Positions 40,315 through 49,158 of a DNA stretch of 64,000 nt are shown one piece after another; positions within the stretch are counted from its first letter, which is position 1; every line of letters begins with the position of its first letter. Below the pieces are notes generated by a model. The model had not been told where the DNA came from. It searched no databases and saw only the letters and a program-made list of their open reading frames with translations. The DNA is from Ruminococcus sp. (GTDB lineage Bacteria; Bacillota; Clostridia; Oscillospirales; Acutalibacteraceae), in the NCBI GenBank assembly GCA_017404145.1, contig JAFRCW010000045.1, positions 1 to 64,000 on the forward strand. The letters are read 5' to 3'. The position numbers and the translations under genes were made by a program.

Positions 40315-42048
40315 TTATATCGGTTTACCGATGTTCGGATTGGCGGGAAGCTGCGCCTTGAATTTCTGGATCTGGGTCGCGTCGATCACGGAGATCACTC
40401 CGTCCTGATCGGCGTCAGCCGCAGCCTCGATAAAGGTCTGTACGGAAATCTTTGCCATTTTCTTCTGAATCAAGGTAGCGTCAATGACAGATACCACCCC
40501 ATCGCCGTCGGTATCGCCGAGGAGACATCCGGTAACTTCGGTCGGAGCCGTTGTCGGCTTCTCGGTAGGAGCTGACGTCGGTTCCTCTGTCGGTTTTTCG
40601 GTCGCGGGAGAGGTCGGAGCTTCTGTCGGAAGAGGCTCAGGGTCTCCGTAGATAACCGCGATGCCGCAGCTGCCCAGATGACCCTTGATGGTGGTCTCGG
40701 TAACCGTCCAGCTCGTACCCGACACCTCATCGGTATAGATACCCGACGGAACCATGGAGTTGCTGTTTTTCACCGTGATGTCAACGTCGGATTTGGTCGT
40801 CGATACAATGACCGCTCCACGCTCGCGGCTGATTACATAGTTGCCTTTTGTCGTATAATAATTCTCAGCGGTACCGACCATCGCGTTGTGGAAATGGTTG
40901 ACCGCGGCGATCTCCTTAGAGGTAAAGTGCGTGCTGCCCTTTTTTCCGGCATAAATACTGCCGTAATTTTTCTCAAAGGGTCTGGAGAGATACAGCGTCT
41001 GAGCATCCGCTCTCGCGCCTAAAATCGCGTAGACCTTATCGATCGTGCTTTGGTCAATATTCTTCGTCCAGCCGTCGGTGTTGCTGTAGGTATCGTGGCT
41101 CTCACCCCAGTAAACAAGACGATCGGCGCTGACGCCGCGTGTCGTCCAGTAACCCGTGCTCTTATCGCTCTCTTTGTTCTTACAGGCGCTGATGATCATA
41201 GCGCTGTAGGAATCGTCGGTCACTCCGAGATATCCTGCGTATTCCTGAATCAAAGCGTTGTTGACGCTTGCGGCGACCGTCTTGCCGGCGGGACCCTCGA
41301 GGACCTCGCCGTAGTTATACATATCGGGATCGATCACATTCGCCCAGAACGAGCAGTTCTCCGAGGGAAGACTGATGTGCTTGGCGGCGTCCCAGCGGAT
41401 GCCGTCGACGCCCGCGCTCTTGAGGTTTTGGACCAGCGCGGAAACCTTGCCCTGCACATAGGTATGCTCGGAGTTCAGATCGGGCATACCGATATTCTTA
41501 TGGGTCAAATCATAGCGGTTGTCATAGTCGTTACACGGTCCCTGATTATGGAAGTAAGCGGAGTTTTTCATATCATTGTCGATACTGCCCGCCCACGAGC
41601 CGCTGTTGCTGCCCGCGAGATGGTTCGCGACAACATCGACGATGATCTTGACGCCGTACTTGTGAGCTTCTGTACAAAGAGTTTTGAGGTCGTTGTAGGA
41701 GCCGAGCTCGTTGCCGACGGAAAAGCCCTTGGGCTGATACAGCCAGTACCATGTGGATCCGCCGTCATGCGCCTGCAGCGGAGAAGTCTGCACAGAGGTA
41801 AAGCCCGCCTCCGCGATATTGGGCAGCTCCTCCTTGATCTGGGAGAGCGTCCAGTTAAAGCACTGGAGAATATTACCGTCTTTGCACTGATCGGGCAGTC
41901 CGTAGTCCGCGCCCGACAAGGCAAGATCGTCACAGGCGGATATTTCGTTCAGATCCGCTTCTTCCGCCGTAACCGTCACGGCGCCCGCGGTCAGACACAT
42001 CACCGTCAGACATAAGGCGAGTAAAGCGCTGATCCATCTTTTCTTCAT
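40315..42048 (-). CDS. Secreted dockerin-bearing alpha-amylase (GH13)
   Basis: A 577-residue secreted starch-degrading enzyme. Signal peptide: WISALLALCLTVMCLTAG (about 4-28). GH13 barrel (about 55-360): IIVDVVANH (region I), GIRWDAAKH (region II, nucleophile Asp), NYGEVLEG (region III, acid Glu) and WGESHD (region IV, an uncommon form of the NHD motif). A beta C-terminal domain (about 375-455) follows, then a PT-rich linker (TEAPTSPATEKPTEEPTSAP) and a type I dockerin (about 505-577) with GDTDGDGVVSVIDATLIQKK and DADQDGVISVIDATQIQKF. The dockerin should dock it to a cohesin scaffold, as in the amylosome of R. bromii. GGAGGG precedes the ATG, and a strong promoter lies upstream. Confidence 0.94.
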   Translation of the reverse strand: MKKRWISALLALCLTVMCLTAGAVTVTAEEADLNEISACDDLALSGADYGLPDQCKDGNILQCFNWTLSQIKEELPNIAEAGFTSVQTSPLQAHDGGSTWYWLYQPKGFSVGNELGSYNDLKTLCTEAHKYGVKIIVDVVANHLAGSNSGSWAGSIDNDMKNSAYFHNQGPCNDYDNRYDLTHKNIGMPDLNSEHTYVQGKVSALVQNLKSAGVDGIRWDAAKHISLPSENCSFWANVIDPDMYNYGEVLEGPAGKTVAASVNNALIQEYAGYLGVTDDSYSAMIISACKNKESDKSTGYWTTRGVSADRLVYWGESHDTYSNTDGWTKNIDQSTIDKVYAILGARADAQTLYLSRPFEKNYGSIYAGKKGSTHFTSKEIAAVNHFHNAMVGTAENYYTTKGNYVISRERGAVIVSTTKSDVDITVKNSNSMVPSGIYTDEVSGTSWTVTETTIKGHLGSCGIAVIYGDPEPLPTEAPTSPATEKPTEEPTSAPTEKPTTAPTEVTGCLLGDTDGDGVVSVIDATLIQKKMAKISVQTFIEAAADADQDGVISVIDATQIQKFKAQLPANPNIGKPI

Positions 42049-42093
42049 AACATTCCCTCCCGCGTCATATTGATTCAAAGGATTCCATTTTCA

Positions 42094-42122
42094 ATTATAC
42101 TGGCTTTCGCCGTTTGTGTAAA
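42094..42122 (-). promoter_or_regulatory. Amylase promoter
   Basis: On the minus strand, TTTACA and TATAAT with a 17-nt spacer, about 45 nt before the ATG. No cre-like operator could be identified with confidence. Confidence 0.75.
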
Positions 42123-42254
42123 GTGCCAAATGAAAAAAAGCAGAAAAAAACATCCAATAATATCATCTGAACAGAATGCGTTTCCTGCCGAAGCTTCAAA
42201 AAGTAACCTGTCGGGTATTGCAAAGCAATTCTTCTTTTGTTATCATAATGAACG

Positions 42255-42279
42255 ATCCACCCGCAGAAAACGGGTGGAT
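42255..42279 (-). terminator. Terminator after cstA
   Basis: Perfect 9-bp stem ATCCACCCG/CGGGTGGAT with a 7-nt loop, about 30 bp beyond the cstA stop. The minus-strand tail (CGTTCATTATG) has few T residues, so efficiency is uncertain. Confidence 0.6.
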
Positions 42280-42309
42280 TCTGTTTATCTTATAAAGATT
42301 CGGTCGAGA

Positions 42310-43779
42310 TCATTCGCCTTGCCGATCAGACAGAATGTTATATTTTACAGATCGATTTTTGCGGATCAGAGCGATCAGATAGATCACGAAGAGAATAACC
42401 GCCGCCGAGGCTCCCGCTATATAAGAAAAAGTCTGATCAAGCTGAAAGCCTTCTTCCGCCATAAGGATATAGGTCAGGCTGACCGCCGTCATAAAGGATG
42501 CGGGGAAAGCGGTCAAAAGAGAGCCGAAGCGGTATTTGCCTTTCTTCAGCAGATACGCGGTCGCAACCCATAACGCGATCATCGCGAGCGTCTGGTTGCT
42601 CCACGAGAAGTAGCGCCAGATGATTTGGAATCCGTCGTTGTTGATCATAGCGAACCATGTCAGTACACCGCCGACGATCAAAAGCGGGATCGTGATGATC
42701 AGTCGGTTGATGATCTTCTTTTGATTGAGCTTAAAGGTCTCGGCAAGGATCAGCCGCGCGCTGCGAAAAGCGGTATCGCCCGAGGTGATCGGACAGACGA
42801 CCACGCCTGCGACCGCCAGTATGCCGCCGACCGTGCCCAAAACTCCCGTGGAGATATCGTATACCACGTTGGAGGCGCCGGCGCTCAGGGCTTCGTTCAG
42901 AGCTTCTGTCGCGCCGTAATACGCTACGCCTGCCGCCGCCCAAACGAGAGCGATCACCGACTCGGATATCATCGCGCCGTAAAAGACCTTTCTGCCTTCC
43001 TTCTCACTTTTGATACACTTCGCGATCATCGGCGACTGGGTCGCGTGAAAACCGGATACCGCGCCGCAGGCGACTGTAATGAACATATACGGCCAGACGG
43101 GTGTGCCGTCGGGGTGAAGATTCTGTAAAGAGATCTCGGGGATCGTATATTTGCCGCCGGAGAACAGAATACCGCCGATCACCGCGCACGCCATCACGAT
43201 CAGCAGTATGCCGAAGACGGGATAGAGCCTGCCGATGAGCTTGTCGATCGGCAGAAGCGTCGCTAACAGATAATAAACCAAAATCACGACCGCCCAGAAG
43301 GTGCCGTTCATCCATCCGGGTGTGAGCTTGTCGAGCAGTCCAGCGGGACTGAAGACGAATACCGTGCCGCACAGCACCAGCAGTACGACCGAAAAGATAC
43401 GCATGATCCACATAACGGCTTTGCCGAGATAAGTACCGCTCAACTCGGCGAGCGACGCGCCCTTGTGACGGGAACTGATCATACCGCTCATATAGTCGTG
43501 AACCGCACCGCCCAAGATCGAGCCGAACACGATCCACAGGAACACGACCGGTCCGAACACCGCGCCCATCAAGGCGCCGAAGATCGGTCCCGTTCCGGCA
43601 ATATTCAGAAGCTGTACCAAAAACGCCTTCCATGTTTTCATCGGTACGCAGTCGACACCGTCGTTGATCGCAATAGCGGGCGTCTGTCTGTCATCGGGCG
43701 CAAAAATCTTTTCGGTAACTCTTCCGTACACCAGATAGCCGATAATCAAAACGGCAAATGACATCAATAACGAGATCAT
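42310..43779 (-). CDS. cstA: CstA family peptide/pyruvate transporter
   Basis: A 489-residue membrane protein of the carbon-starvation CstA family, short form, with about 12-14 hydrophobic segments. Family blocks: DGVDCVPMKTWKAFLVQL (about 42-59), NIAGTGPIFGALMGAVFGP, GGAVHDYMSGMISSRHKG (about 95-112), and GFHATQSPMIAKCIKSEKEG near the middle. CstA proteins take up peptides or pyruvate, usually when preferred carbon runs out. AGAGGGAGA precedes the ATG, with a sigma-A promoter about 70 nt upstream. It stands alone. Confidence 0.92.
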   Translation of the reverse strand: MISLLMSFAVLIIGYLVYGRVTEKIFAPDDRQTPAIAINDGVDCVPMKTWKAFLVQLLNIAGTGPIFGALMGAVFGPVVFLWIVFGSILGGAVHDYMSGMISSRHKGASLAELSGTYLGKAVMWIMRIFSVVLLVLCGTVFVFSPAGLLDKLTPGWMNGTFWAVVILVYYLLATLLPIDKLIGRLYPVFGILLIVMACAVIGGILFSGGKYTIPEISLQNLHPDGTPVWPYMFITVACGAVSGFHATQSPMIAKCIKSEKEGRKVFYGAMISESVIALVWAAAGVAYYGATEALNEALSAGASNVVYDISTGVLGTVGGILAVAGVVVCPITSGDTAFRSARLILAETFKLNQKKIINRLIITIPLLIVGGVLTWFAMINNDGFQIIWRYFSWSNQTLAMIALWVATAYLLKKGKYRFGSLLTAFPASFMTAVSLTYILMAEEGFQLDQTFSYIAGASAAVILFVIYLIALIRKNRSVKYNILSDRQGE

Positions 43780-43850
43780 AATCTCCCTCTTTTCGCTGTG
43801 GATTAGTTCTAAATTATTAAAGTTATCTGTGTCTGTACCTATTTATAAAA

Positions 43851-43879
43851 ATTATAGCACATTTTTTGATCGGTGTCTA
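43851..43879 (-). promoter_or_regulatory. cstA promoter
   Basis: On the minus strand, TAGACA and TATAAT with a 17-nt spacer; the -10 is preceded by TG-C, giving an extended -10. About 70 nt of leader precede the ATG. The gap 43780-44083 otherwise holds an open stretch at 43866-44048 and the terminator of the maoC gene. Confidence 0.72.
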
Positions 43880-44034
43880 TCATCTTTCCGGTATTACGGC
43901 AATAATAAATAATTTCGTTGAATCGCTCTCACACATCGGGAGGTCGTTTTTGTGGATCTCGACAGATCGAAATAAGAACGGCGGAACGTCCGGATACTTC
44001 TATGAGAAATACGGCTCATGGGAAAGCGTGATCG

Positions 44035-44076
44035 AAAAAGCGACTTAACCCTTGTGTTTAAGCCGCTTTTTTCTGT
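44035..44076 (-). terminator. Terminator after the maoC/ior operon
   Basis: Arms AAAAAGCGACTTAA and TTAAGCCGCTTTTTT pair over 14 bp with one mismatch. The arms supply T-runs on both strands; the minus strand reads CGCTTTTTCG after the stem. It sits 10 bp past the MaoC stop and ends the ior operon. Confidence 0.8.
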
Positions 44077-44083
44077 AAATATT

Positions 44084-44515
44084 TCACATCATCCTGCGTT
44101 TTACGACAGCTTCCGTGACGGCGGTCAAAACCAAATCGCCGTTTTGGTTATGCACATCGATCGCTACCTCGGCAATACCGTTTTTCTCATTTCGTATCAC
44201 CAGATTGGTGACCGCCGCTTTGCCGGTCAGCGTATCACCGGCGAACACCGGCTTGGTCCATTCGATCTTGGTCGACTTTCCCGCCAGAAGCTCCTCACCG
44301 AAAAAATCCACCTCCAGATACTTCGCCCAAACTTCAAGAAAAGACATCACACCCGGCGCGATAAGCCTGCCGAAATGTGTGGTTTTTGCGTATTCCTCAT
44401 CGGTATGAAGCGGCGTGTTGTCGTATTCTTTCGCAAACGCCAGCATCTTCTCATAATCGATCACAGCCGGCGCAAGCTCAACCGTCATCCCGAGTTTTAA
44501 ATCATCAAAATACAT
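44084..44515 (-). CDS. MaoC-like hot-dog-fold dehydratase
   Basis: A 143-residue single hot-dog domain of the MaoC type. Blocks: GMTVELAPAVIDYEKMLAFA, then DNTPLHTDEEYAKTTHFGR, which carries the Asp and His pair of the (R)-specific enoyl-CoA hydratase motif, then RLIAPGVMSFLEVWAK and PVFAGDTLTGKAAVTN. It should hydrate or dehydrate an acyl- or enoyl-CoA. It is the last gene of the operon with paaK and iorAB, so its substrate may be an aryl-acyl-CoA. GGGGAG lies 7 nt before the ATG. Confidence 0.88.
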   Translation of the reverse strand: MYFDDLKLGMTVELAPAVIDYEKMLAFAKEYDNTPLHTDEEYAKTTHFGRLIAPGVMSFLEVWAKYLEVDFFGEELLAGKSTKIEWTKPVFAGDTLTGKAAVTNLVIRNEKNGIAEVAIDVHNQNGDLVLTAVTEAVVKRRMM

Positions 44516-44630
44516 CCCATCTCTCCCCTATCTTTTCAAGAAAACTGCCGGCATACACATCGCTATAAGCTTTGCCGCAATATTGATACAATCCCTTTCT
44601 AAGCAGCTTCTCCTTCACCGGATCACTCAT
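44505..44630 (-). CDS. Possible 41-residue protein between paaK and maoC
   Basis: An open frame of 41 residues (MSDPVKEKLLRKGLYQYCGK, then a charged and aromatic tail) that overlaps the paaK stop by 8 nt and runs 11 nt past the maoC start. It fills the only gap in the operon, so translation would be continuous from paaK to maoC. The composition looks protein-like, but the ribosome site is weak and I do not recognise the sequence. It may be a real small protein, or a leftover of a longer gene. Confidence 0.4.
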   Translation of the reverse strand: MSDPVKEKLLRKGLYQYCGKAYSDVYAGSFLEKIGERWDVF

Positions 44631-45864
44631 CTCTGTGATCGAATACTCTCTTGGTCTTTTTCTCGCTGCGGGGCAGCGTTCCCAGAGAAACGACCACAAC
44701 TTTGGGAGTGACGCTCATCTTGGATTTGAAAGCGTTTCTGATAGCCTCGCCTGTCTTATCAAAGTTCACGCGACCTTCCGCTTCGACCGTCAGAAGAATA
44801 ATATCGCGGTTTTTCTCATCGTCATGCGCAATATCGATCTTGTACTCGCTCGATACGCCGTCAACGGTACCGAGCAGTTCTTCGACCTGACTGGGGAACA
44901 TATTCACGCCGTGCACCTTGAACATATCGTCGGATCTGCCTTTGATGATATCCAGCCTCGGATAGCGACTGCCGCACGGACACTCTCCCGGAATGATCCT
45001 CGACAGGTCATGGGTGCGGAACCGAAGCAGCGGCGCGCCTTCCTTGACAAGGGTGGTAATGACGATCTCTCCCTCCTCGCCGTCAGGAACGTTCTCTCCG
45101 GTCACGGGATCGATGATCTCTGTATAGAGATAATCATCCCAGATATGCATTCCGGTCTGGAGACTGCAGTTGACGCCGATACCGGGGCCGTAGATCTCTG
45201 TCAGTCCGTAGATATCATACAGCTCGATCCCCAGCTCGTTCGCGATATACTCGCGCTTCTTTTCGCTCCAGCGCTCCGAGCCGATGACGCCCTTCTTCAG
45301 ACAAATGTTCTCTTTGAGTCCGCGCTTGTTGATCTCTTCCGCCAGCAGAAGCGCATAGCTGGAGGTCGCGCAAATGACGGTAGATTTCAGATCCTGCATC
45401 ATACTGAGCTGTTTCTCGGTGTTGCCGGGACCCATCGGGATCGCCATCGCGCCGAGCTTTTCACAGCCCGCCTGAAAACCGATCCCCGCGGTCCACAGAC
45501 CGTAGCCGGGCGTGATCTGGATGCGGTCCTCTTTTGTGATGCCCGCGGTCTCGTAGCATCTGGCGAACATTGTCGCCCAGTCGTCTACATCTTTTGCGGT
45601 ATAGGGGATGATGACAGGCTTTCCTGTCGTACCCGAGGAAGAATGGATACGGACGATCTCGCTGTCGGGAACGGCTTGGATGCCCAAGGGGTAGGCGTTT
45701 CTCAGCTCCGCTTTATCGATAAAAGGGAGCTTCTTAAAATCATCCGGAGTTTTGATTTCGGTGATGCCCATTTCTCTGTACATCCGTCCGAAATAATTCT
45801 CGGATTTAAGGATCGCCTGCAGGCGATCGTTGACAAGCGCTAACTGTTTCTCACTGATTTGCAT
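44623..45864 (-). CDS. paaK: Phenylacetate-CoA ligase-type enzyme
   Basis: A 413-residue AMP-forming aryl-acid CoA ligase. Blocks: RIHSSSGTTGKPVIIPYT (about 72-89, phosphate loop), IQITPGYGLWTAGIGFQAG, YDIYGLTEIYGPG (about 213-225, active-site Glu), FRTHDLSRI (adenine/ribose contact) and LPRSEKKTKRVFD with the C-terminal catalytic Lys. It forms acyl-CoA from phenylacetate, indoleacetate or similar acids. It is translated directly after iorB with a 14-nt overlap. Paired with iorAB, a CoA ligase of this type can also run in the ATP-forming direction to conserve energy from aromatic amino acids. Confidence 0.94.
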   Translation of the reverse strand: MQISEKQLALVNDRLQAILKSENYFGRMYREMGITEIKTPDDFKKLPFIDKAELRNAYPLGIQAVPDSEIVRIHSSSGTTGKPVIIPYTAKDVDDWATMFARCYETAGITKEDRIQITPGYGLWTAGIGFQAGCEKLGAMAIPMGPGNTEKQLSMMQDLKSTVICATSSYALLLAEEINKRGLKENICLKKGVIGSERWSEKKREYIANELGIELYDIYGLTEIYGPGIGVNCSLQTGMHIWDDYLYTEIIDPVTGENVPDGEEGEIVITTLVKEGAPLLRFRTHDLSRIIPGECPCGSRYPRLDIIKGRSDDMFKVHGVNMFPSQVEELLGTVDGVSSEYKIDIAHDDEKNRDIILLTVEAEGRVNFDKTGEAIRNAFKSKMSVTPKVVVVSLGTLPRSEKKTKRVFDHRDE

Positions 45865-46450
45865 AGTTCTCTTCTCCTATCTGATAACCTGCCTCAAATG
45901 CGGCAAGATTCTTTTCTCTGAATCGTTCGGGAACAATGCGGATGATCGTGTCGCGGACCGTATCCGCGCTCAGCCCCAGCCTGCCGACTCCCGCCGCGGC
46001 TCCCAGAACTGCCACATTAAAGAATTTGGTCGAGCCAAAAGGTGCGCACAGCTCGTCGGAATCAAGGACGAGACAATCACACATTGAACGGACAAACGCG
46101 ATCTCCGCTTTTCCGTCGTATGCTTCAGAACTTCCTAAGGTTGTCGGCTTGACGGGAACACAATTGACGATCACAAAGCCGTCCTTCTTGAGATATTTCA
46201 AATTTCTGACCGCTTCACTCGGCTCGAACGCGATCAGCAGATCCGCTCCGCCTATGGGAATCAGAGGAGAATACGCGTCTTCTCCGATCCTGACGTGGCT
46301 GGTGACAGGACCGCCTCTCTGCGCCATACCGATGGTCTCCGCGGAATGCGCCGCATAGCCTTCTTCCATCGCGGACGCCGCGATGATTTTGGAGGCAAGG
46401 ACGGTTCCCTGACCGCCTACGCCGCAGATCAAGATATCCTTCTTCATCAT
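45851..46450 (-). CDS. iorB: Indolepyruvate:ferredoxin oxidoreductase, beta subunit
   Basis: A 199-residue gamma/beta-type subunit of 2-oxoacid:ferredoxin oxidoreductases: KDILICGVGGQGTVLASKII at the N terminus is the hallmark, followed by AHSAETIGMAQRGGPVTSHV, which contacts CoA. With IorA it oxidises indolepyruvate and other arylpyruvates, made from aromatic amino acids, to aryl-acetyl-CoA while reducing ferredoxin. Two adjacent ATG codons follow GGAGG; the first overlaps the iorA stop by one base. It overlaps paaK by 14 nt. Confidence 0.94.
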   Translation of the reverse strand: MMKKDILICGVGGQGTVLASKIIAASAMEEGYAAHSAETIGMAQRGGPVTSHVRIGEDAYSPLIPIGGADLLIAFEPSEAVRNLKYLKKDGFVIVNCVPVKPTTLGSSEAYDGKAEIAFVRSMCDCLVLDSDELCAPFGSTKFFNVAVLGAAAGVGRLGLSADTVRDTIIRIVPERFREKNLAAFEAGYQIGEENYANQ

Positions 46451-48240
46451 CACACGCCTCCTATCGCTTTGACGGCGCACAGCTGAGCGCACAGCCCGCA
46501 GCCGGTGCAGAGATTCTCGTCGATAACCGCTTTGCCGTCTTTTACCGAAAGCGCGGGACAGCCGATCTCTCTGATACAGCGCAGACAGCCGATACACTTT
46601 TCGGTATCCACTCTCATTTTACCGGTTGGCTTGGTGATCGCAACGCAGGGAGATTTGAAAATGATCACCTTGACGCCTTTGATCTCGGCGCACTCTCTGA
46701 CCGCCGCGACCGCCGCGTCAAGATCCAGCGGATCAACAGTCATGACCTTTTTCACACCGATCGCGGTCAGGATCTTTTCAATACTGACTTTTTCCACCGG
46801 CGTCGCCATCAGGTTTCTGCCGGTACCCGGATGAGGCTGGTGACCGGTCATCGCCGTCGTGGAATTATCCAGAATACAAAGGATGATATCGGCGGCGTTG
46901 TACACAGCGTTGACCACCCCGGTGACGCCGGAGGCGAAAAACGTCGAGTCGCCGATAAACGAAAATGCGGTCGCGTCGGGATCCATATGATAGAAGCCCT
47001 GCGCCATGGTAACGCCCGCGCCCATACACAGACAGGTGTCCACCATATCGAGAGGCATCGCGTTGCCCAATGTATAGCAGCCGATATCGCCGCAGAAATA
47101 CGCTTTCTTGCCCTTCATCGCTTTTTTCACCGCATAGAAGGAGGCGCGGTGAGGACAGCCCGCGCACAGCACGGGAGGACGAACGGGAGGCAAAGGAGCG
47201 CCTAAAAGATCCGCGCCTCGCTCGGATATCTCCAGCCCTAAAAAACTGCCGATGATCCGTCTCGCGCTGTCCGCGTCATTCTCTCCGCTCGGCGGCACGT
47301 CGCCGGTCAGCTTGCCGCGCACATTGATTTTCGAATGGTGTTTTCCGATCAGTTTCAGGATACTTTCTTCGATATACGGGCTGAGCTCTTCAAAACAGAG
47401 TACTTCGCTCACACCTTCGAGCGCTCGGAGCAAAAAGCTCTCGGGCAAAGGATAGGGTGTTCCCACTTTGATCAGCCGGACGTCGGGACAGTCCTTCAAA
47501 AACTCCGCCGCATAAGCGTAGCTGACGCCCGTAGCAACAACAGCCTTCTCTGAACTGCCTGCCACTGTATTATATCGTGATGAGGAAAATTCCTCCCCTA
47601 TTTTCACATTCCTTTTCTCTATCATCGCGTGGTTTTGAAAGGACAGCCGCGGAAAGATGACCCACTTTTTAGAGTCCTTGACAAAGCCTTCGTACTCTTT
47701 TGCCTCAAAGACATCCGGCGCATCAATCGACGCGTAGGCGTGATCGACTCTGGTAGTGGGTCGCAGGATCACCGGCGTTTGGTACTTTTTTGAACAGTCA
47801 AAAGCGTCCTGTACCATCTCAAACGCTTCTTCGGGAGAGGAGGGGTCAAAGACAGGGATCCGCGCAAACTCCGCAAAGCGTCTGGTGTCCTGTTCCGTCT
47901 GGGAAGAGATGGGACCGGGATCGTCCGCCGATACGACGACCATACCGCCCTTGACGCCCACATAGGCAAGACTCATCAAAGGGTCCGATGCTACGTTCAG
48001 CCCCACCTGCTTCATCGTCACCATCGCTCTGGCGCCGCTGTACGCCGCGGCAGCAGCAACCTCCATCGCCGCCTTTTCGTTCACAGACCATTCCACATAC
48101 ATTCCCTCATGCGGATATTTGGCGATCGTCTCGATGATCTCGGAGGAAGGCGTTCCCGGATAGCCCGCGACCAGATTCACTCCGGCAGAGAGCGCGCCCA
48201 GCGCAATCGCGCCGTTGCCCATAACATACTGTTTACTCAT
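46450..48240 (-). CDS. iorA: Indolepyruvate:ferredoxin oxidoreductase, alpha subunit
   Basis: A 596-residue thiamine-diphosphate enzyme subunit. The N-terminal pyrimidine domain starts MGNGAIALGALSAGVNLVAG with YPGTPSSEI; the pyrophosphate domain (about 360-510) has CAGCPHRASFY, FCGDIGCYTLG and the metal motif SFIGDSTFFASGVTG; two ferredoxin-type [4Fe-4S] motifs end the protein, CIGCLRCIREIGCP and CTGCGLCAQLCAVKAI (about 545-595). Length matches the family. It performs the decarboxylation of arylpyruvates and passes electrons through the clusters to ferredoxin. GAGGA precedes the ATG. First gene of the iorAB-paaK-maoC operon. Confidence 0.96.
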   Translation of the reverse strand: MSKQYVMGNGAIALGALSAGVNLVAGYPGTPSSEIIETIAKYPHEGMYVEWSVNEKAAMEVAAAAAYSGARAMVTMKQVGLNVASDPLMSLAYVGVKGGMVVVSADDPGPISSQTEQDTRRFAEFARIPVFDPSSPEEAFEMVQDAFDCSKKYQTPVILRPTTRVDHAYASIDAPDVFEAKEYEGFVKDSKKWVIFPRLSFQNHAMIEKRNVKIGEEFSSSRYNTVAGSSEKAVVATGVSYAYAAEFLKDCPDVRLIKVGTPYPLPESFLLRALEGVSEVLCFEELSPYIEESILKLIGKHHSKINVRGKLTGDVPPSGENDADSARRIIGSFLGLEISERGADLLGAPLPPVRPPVLCAGCPHRASFYAVKKAMKGKKAYFCGDIGCYTLGNAMPLDMVDTCLCMGAGVTMAQGFYHMDPDATAFSFIGDSTFFASGVTGVVNAVYNAADIILCILDNSTTAMTGHQPHPGTGRNLMATPVEKVSIEKILTAIGVKKVMTVDPLDLDAAVAAVRECAEIKGVKVIIFKSPCVAITKPTGKMRVDTEKCIGCLRCIREIGCPALSVKDGKAVIDENLCTGCGLCAQLCAVKAIGGV

Positions 48241-48346
48241 TTCATCATCCTCTTGTGTACGTTTTTTCAACTTTTCTATCATATCACAATTCCATATAAA
48301 TTTCTACCCCTATCAGCGAAATAAAAAGAAACCTTCCGTGACTTCA

Positions 48347-48375
48347 TTGACTTTTTTGAACCCGTTTTGTATAAT
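48347..48375 (+). promoter_or_regulatory. Sigma-A promoter of the PrsW-like gene
   Basis: TTGACT and TATAAT with a 17-nt spacer, about 33 nt before the ATG. The iorA promoter must lie in the same 168-bp divergent gap; TATGAT near 48285 on the minus strand is a weak candidate. Confidence 0.78.
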
Positions 48376-48408
48376 GGTTTCAGCCAATGACCAAAGGAGA
48401 GTCGTCCC

Positions 48409-49158
48409 ATGTTATCCATCGTCTTTTTTCTTCTGAGTATCATCCCTTCCGTACTGTTATGCGTTCTGCTCAAAAGACGCCATCGGGAGGATTTGTTTTA
48501 CAAAAAGACCTGTAACATTACGTTTGTTGTCGGCTTGCTCTGCGTGCTTCCGATCGTCGCGGTCTCCGGCACGCTGTATATCTTGAATTTCGTCCTCAAA
48601 CTGACCGTATTCAAAGGTATCCCTGTTCTGGTATATCAAGCGATCTACAACTTCATCGTGCTGGCGCTTGCCGAAGAAGTTGTCAAATATGTCTCGTTTC
48701 GTCTGATCATCAAAAAACGAAACGCCGCGTATTCATGGGCGGATATTGTCGCCGTGATGGTCATTCTCGGCGCCGCCTTCGGACTGAGCGAGGATATTCC
48801 TTACGCCGTCGGCGCGGACGCGATCACGATGCTGGTGAGAGGCTTTACCATGGGTCATGTCAGCTACGGCTTCCTCATGGGCTGGTTTTACGGCAAAAGT
48901 CTTTCTTCCGGCAAAAAGCGCTTCAAAGTAATTGCCGTGATCCTGCCGTGGCTGCTGCACGGAGTATATGATTTTTCGCTGTCTCCCGATCTGATTGCAT
49001 GGAACGATAATCTGGTCATCATATCGTTATTGATGGCGTTGATCGACGTCGCGCTGGTTGTTTTGACAATCATTTTCTTTGTGCGTTCCCGCAAGAAGGA
49101 ACGGTACAACACCTCGTTGACAGAAGGTCCTAAAGAGCCTGCAGCGTCAACCGTCTGA
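48409..49158 (+). CDS. PrsW-type intramembrane protease
   Basis: A 249-residue protein with about seven hydrophobic segments. PrsW motifs are in order: LALAEEVVKYVSF (about 84-96, the EExxK catalytic pair), GHVSYGFLMGWFYG (about 149-162, with the metal or active-site His) and PWLLHGVYDFSL (about 182-193). PrsW of Bacillus cuts anti-sigma factor RsiW to release an ECF sigma factor. A possible target here is the anti-sigma factor encoded at 8.3 kb, but no sequence evidence links them. It has its own strong promoter and AAAGGAG ribosome site. Confidence 0.86.
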   Translation: MLSIVFFLLSIIPSVLLCVLLKRRHREDLFYKKTCNITFVVGLLCVLPIVAVSGTLYILNFVLKLTVFKGIPVLVYQAIYNFIVLALAEEVVKYVSFRLIIKKRNAAYSWADIVAVMVILGAAFGLSEDIPYAVGADAITMLVRGFTMGHVSYGFLMGWFYGKSLSSGKKRFKVIAVILPWLLHGVYDFSLSPDLIAWNDNLVIISLLMALIDVALVVLTIIFFVRSRKKERYNTSLTEGPKEPAASTV

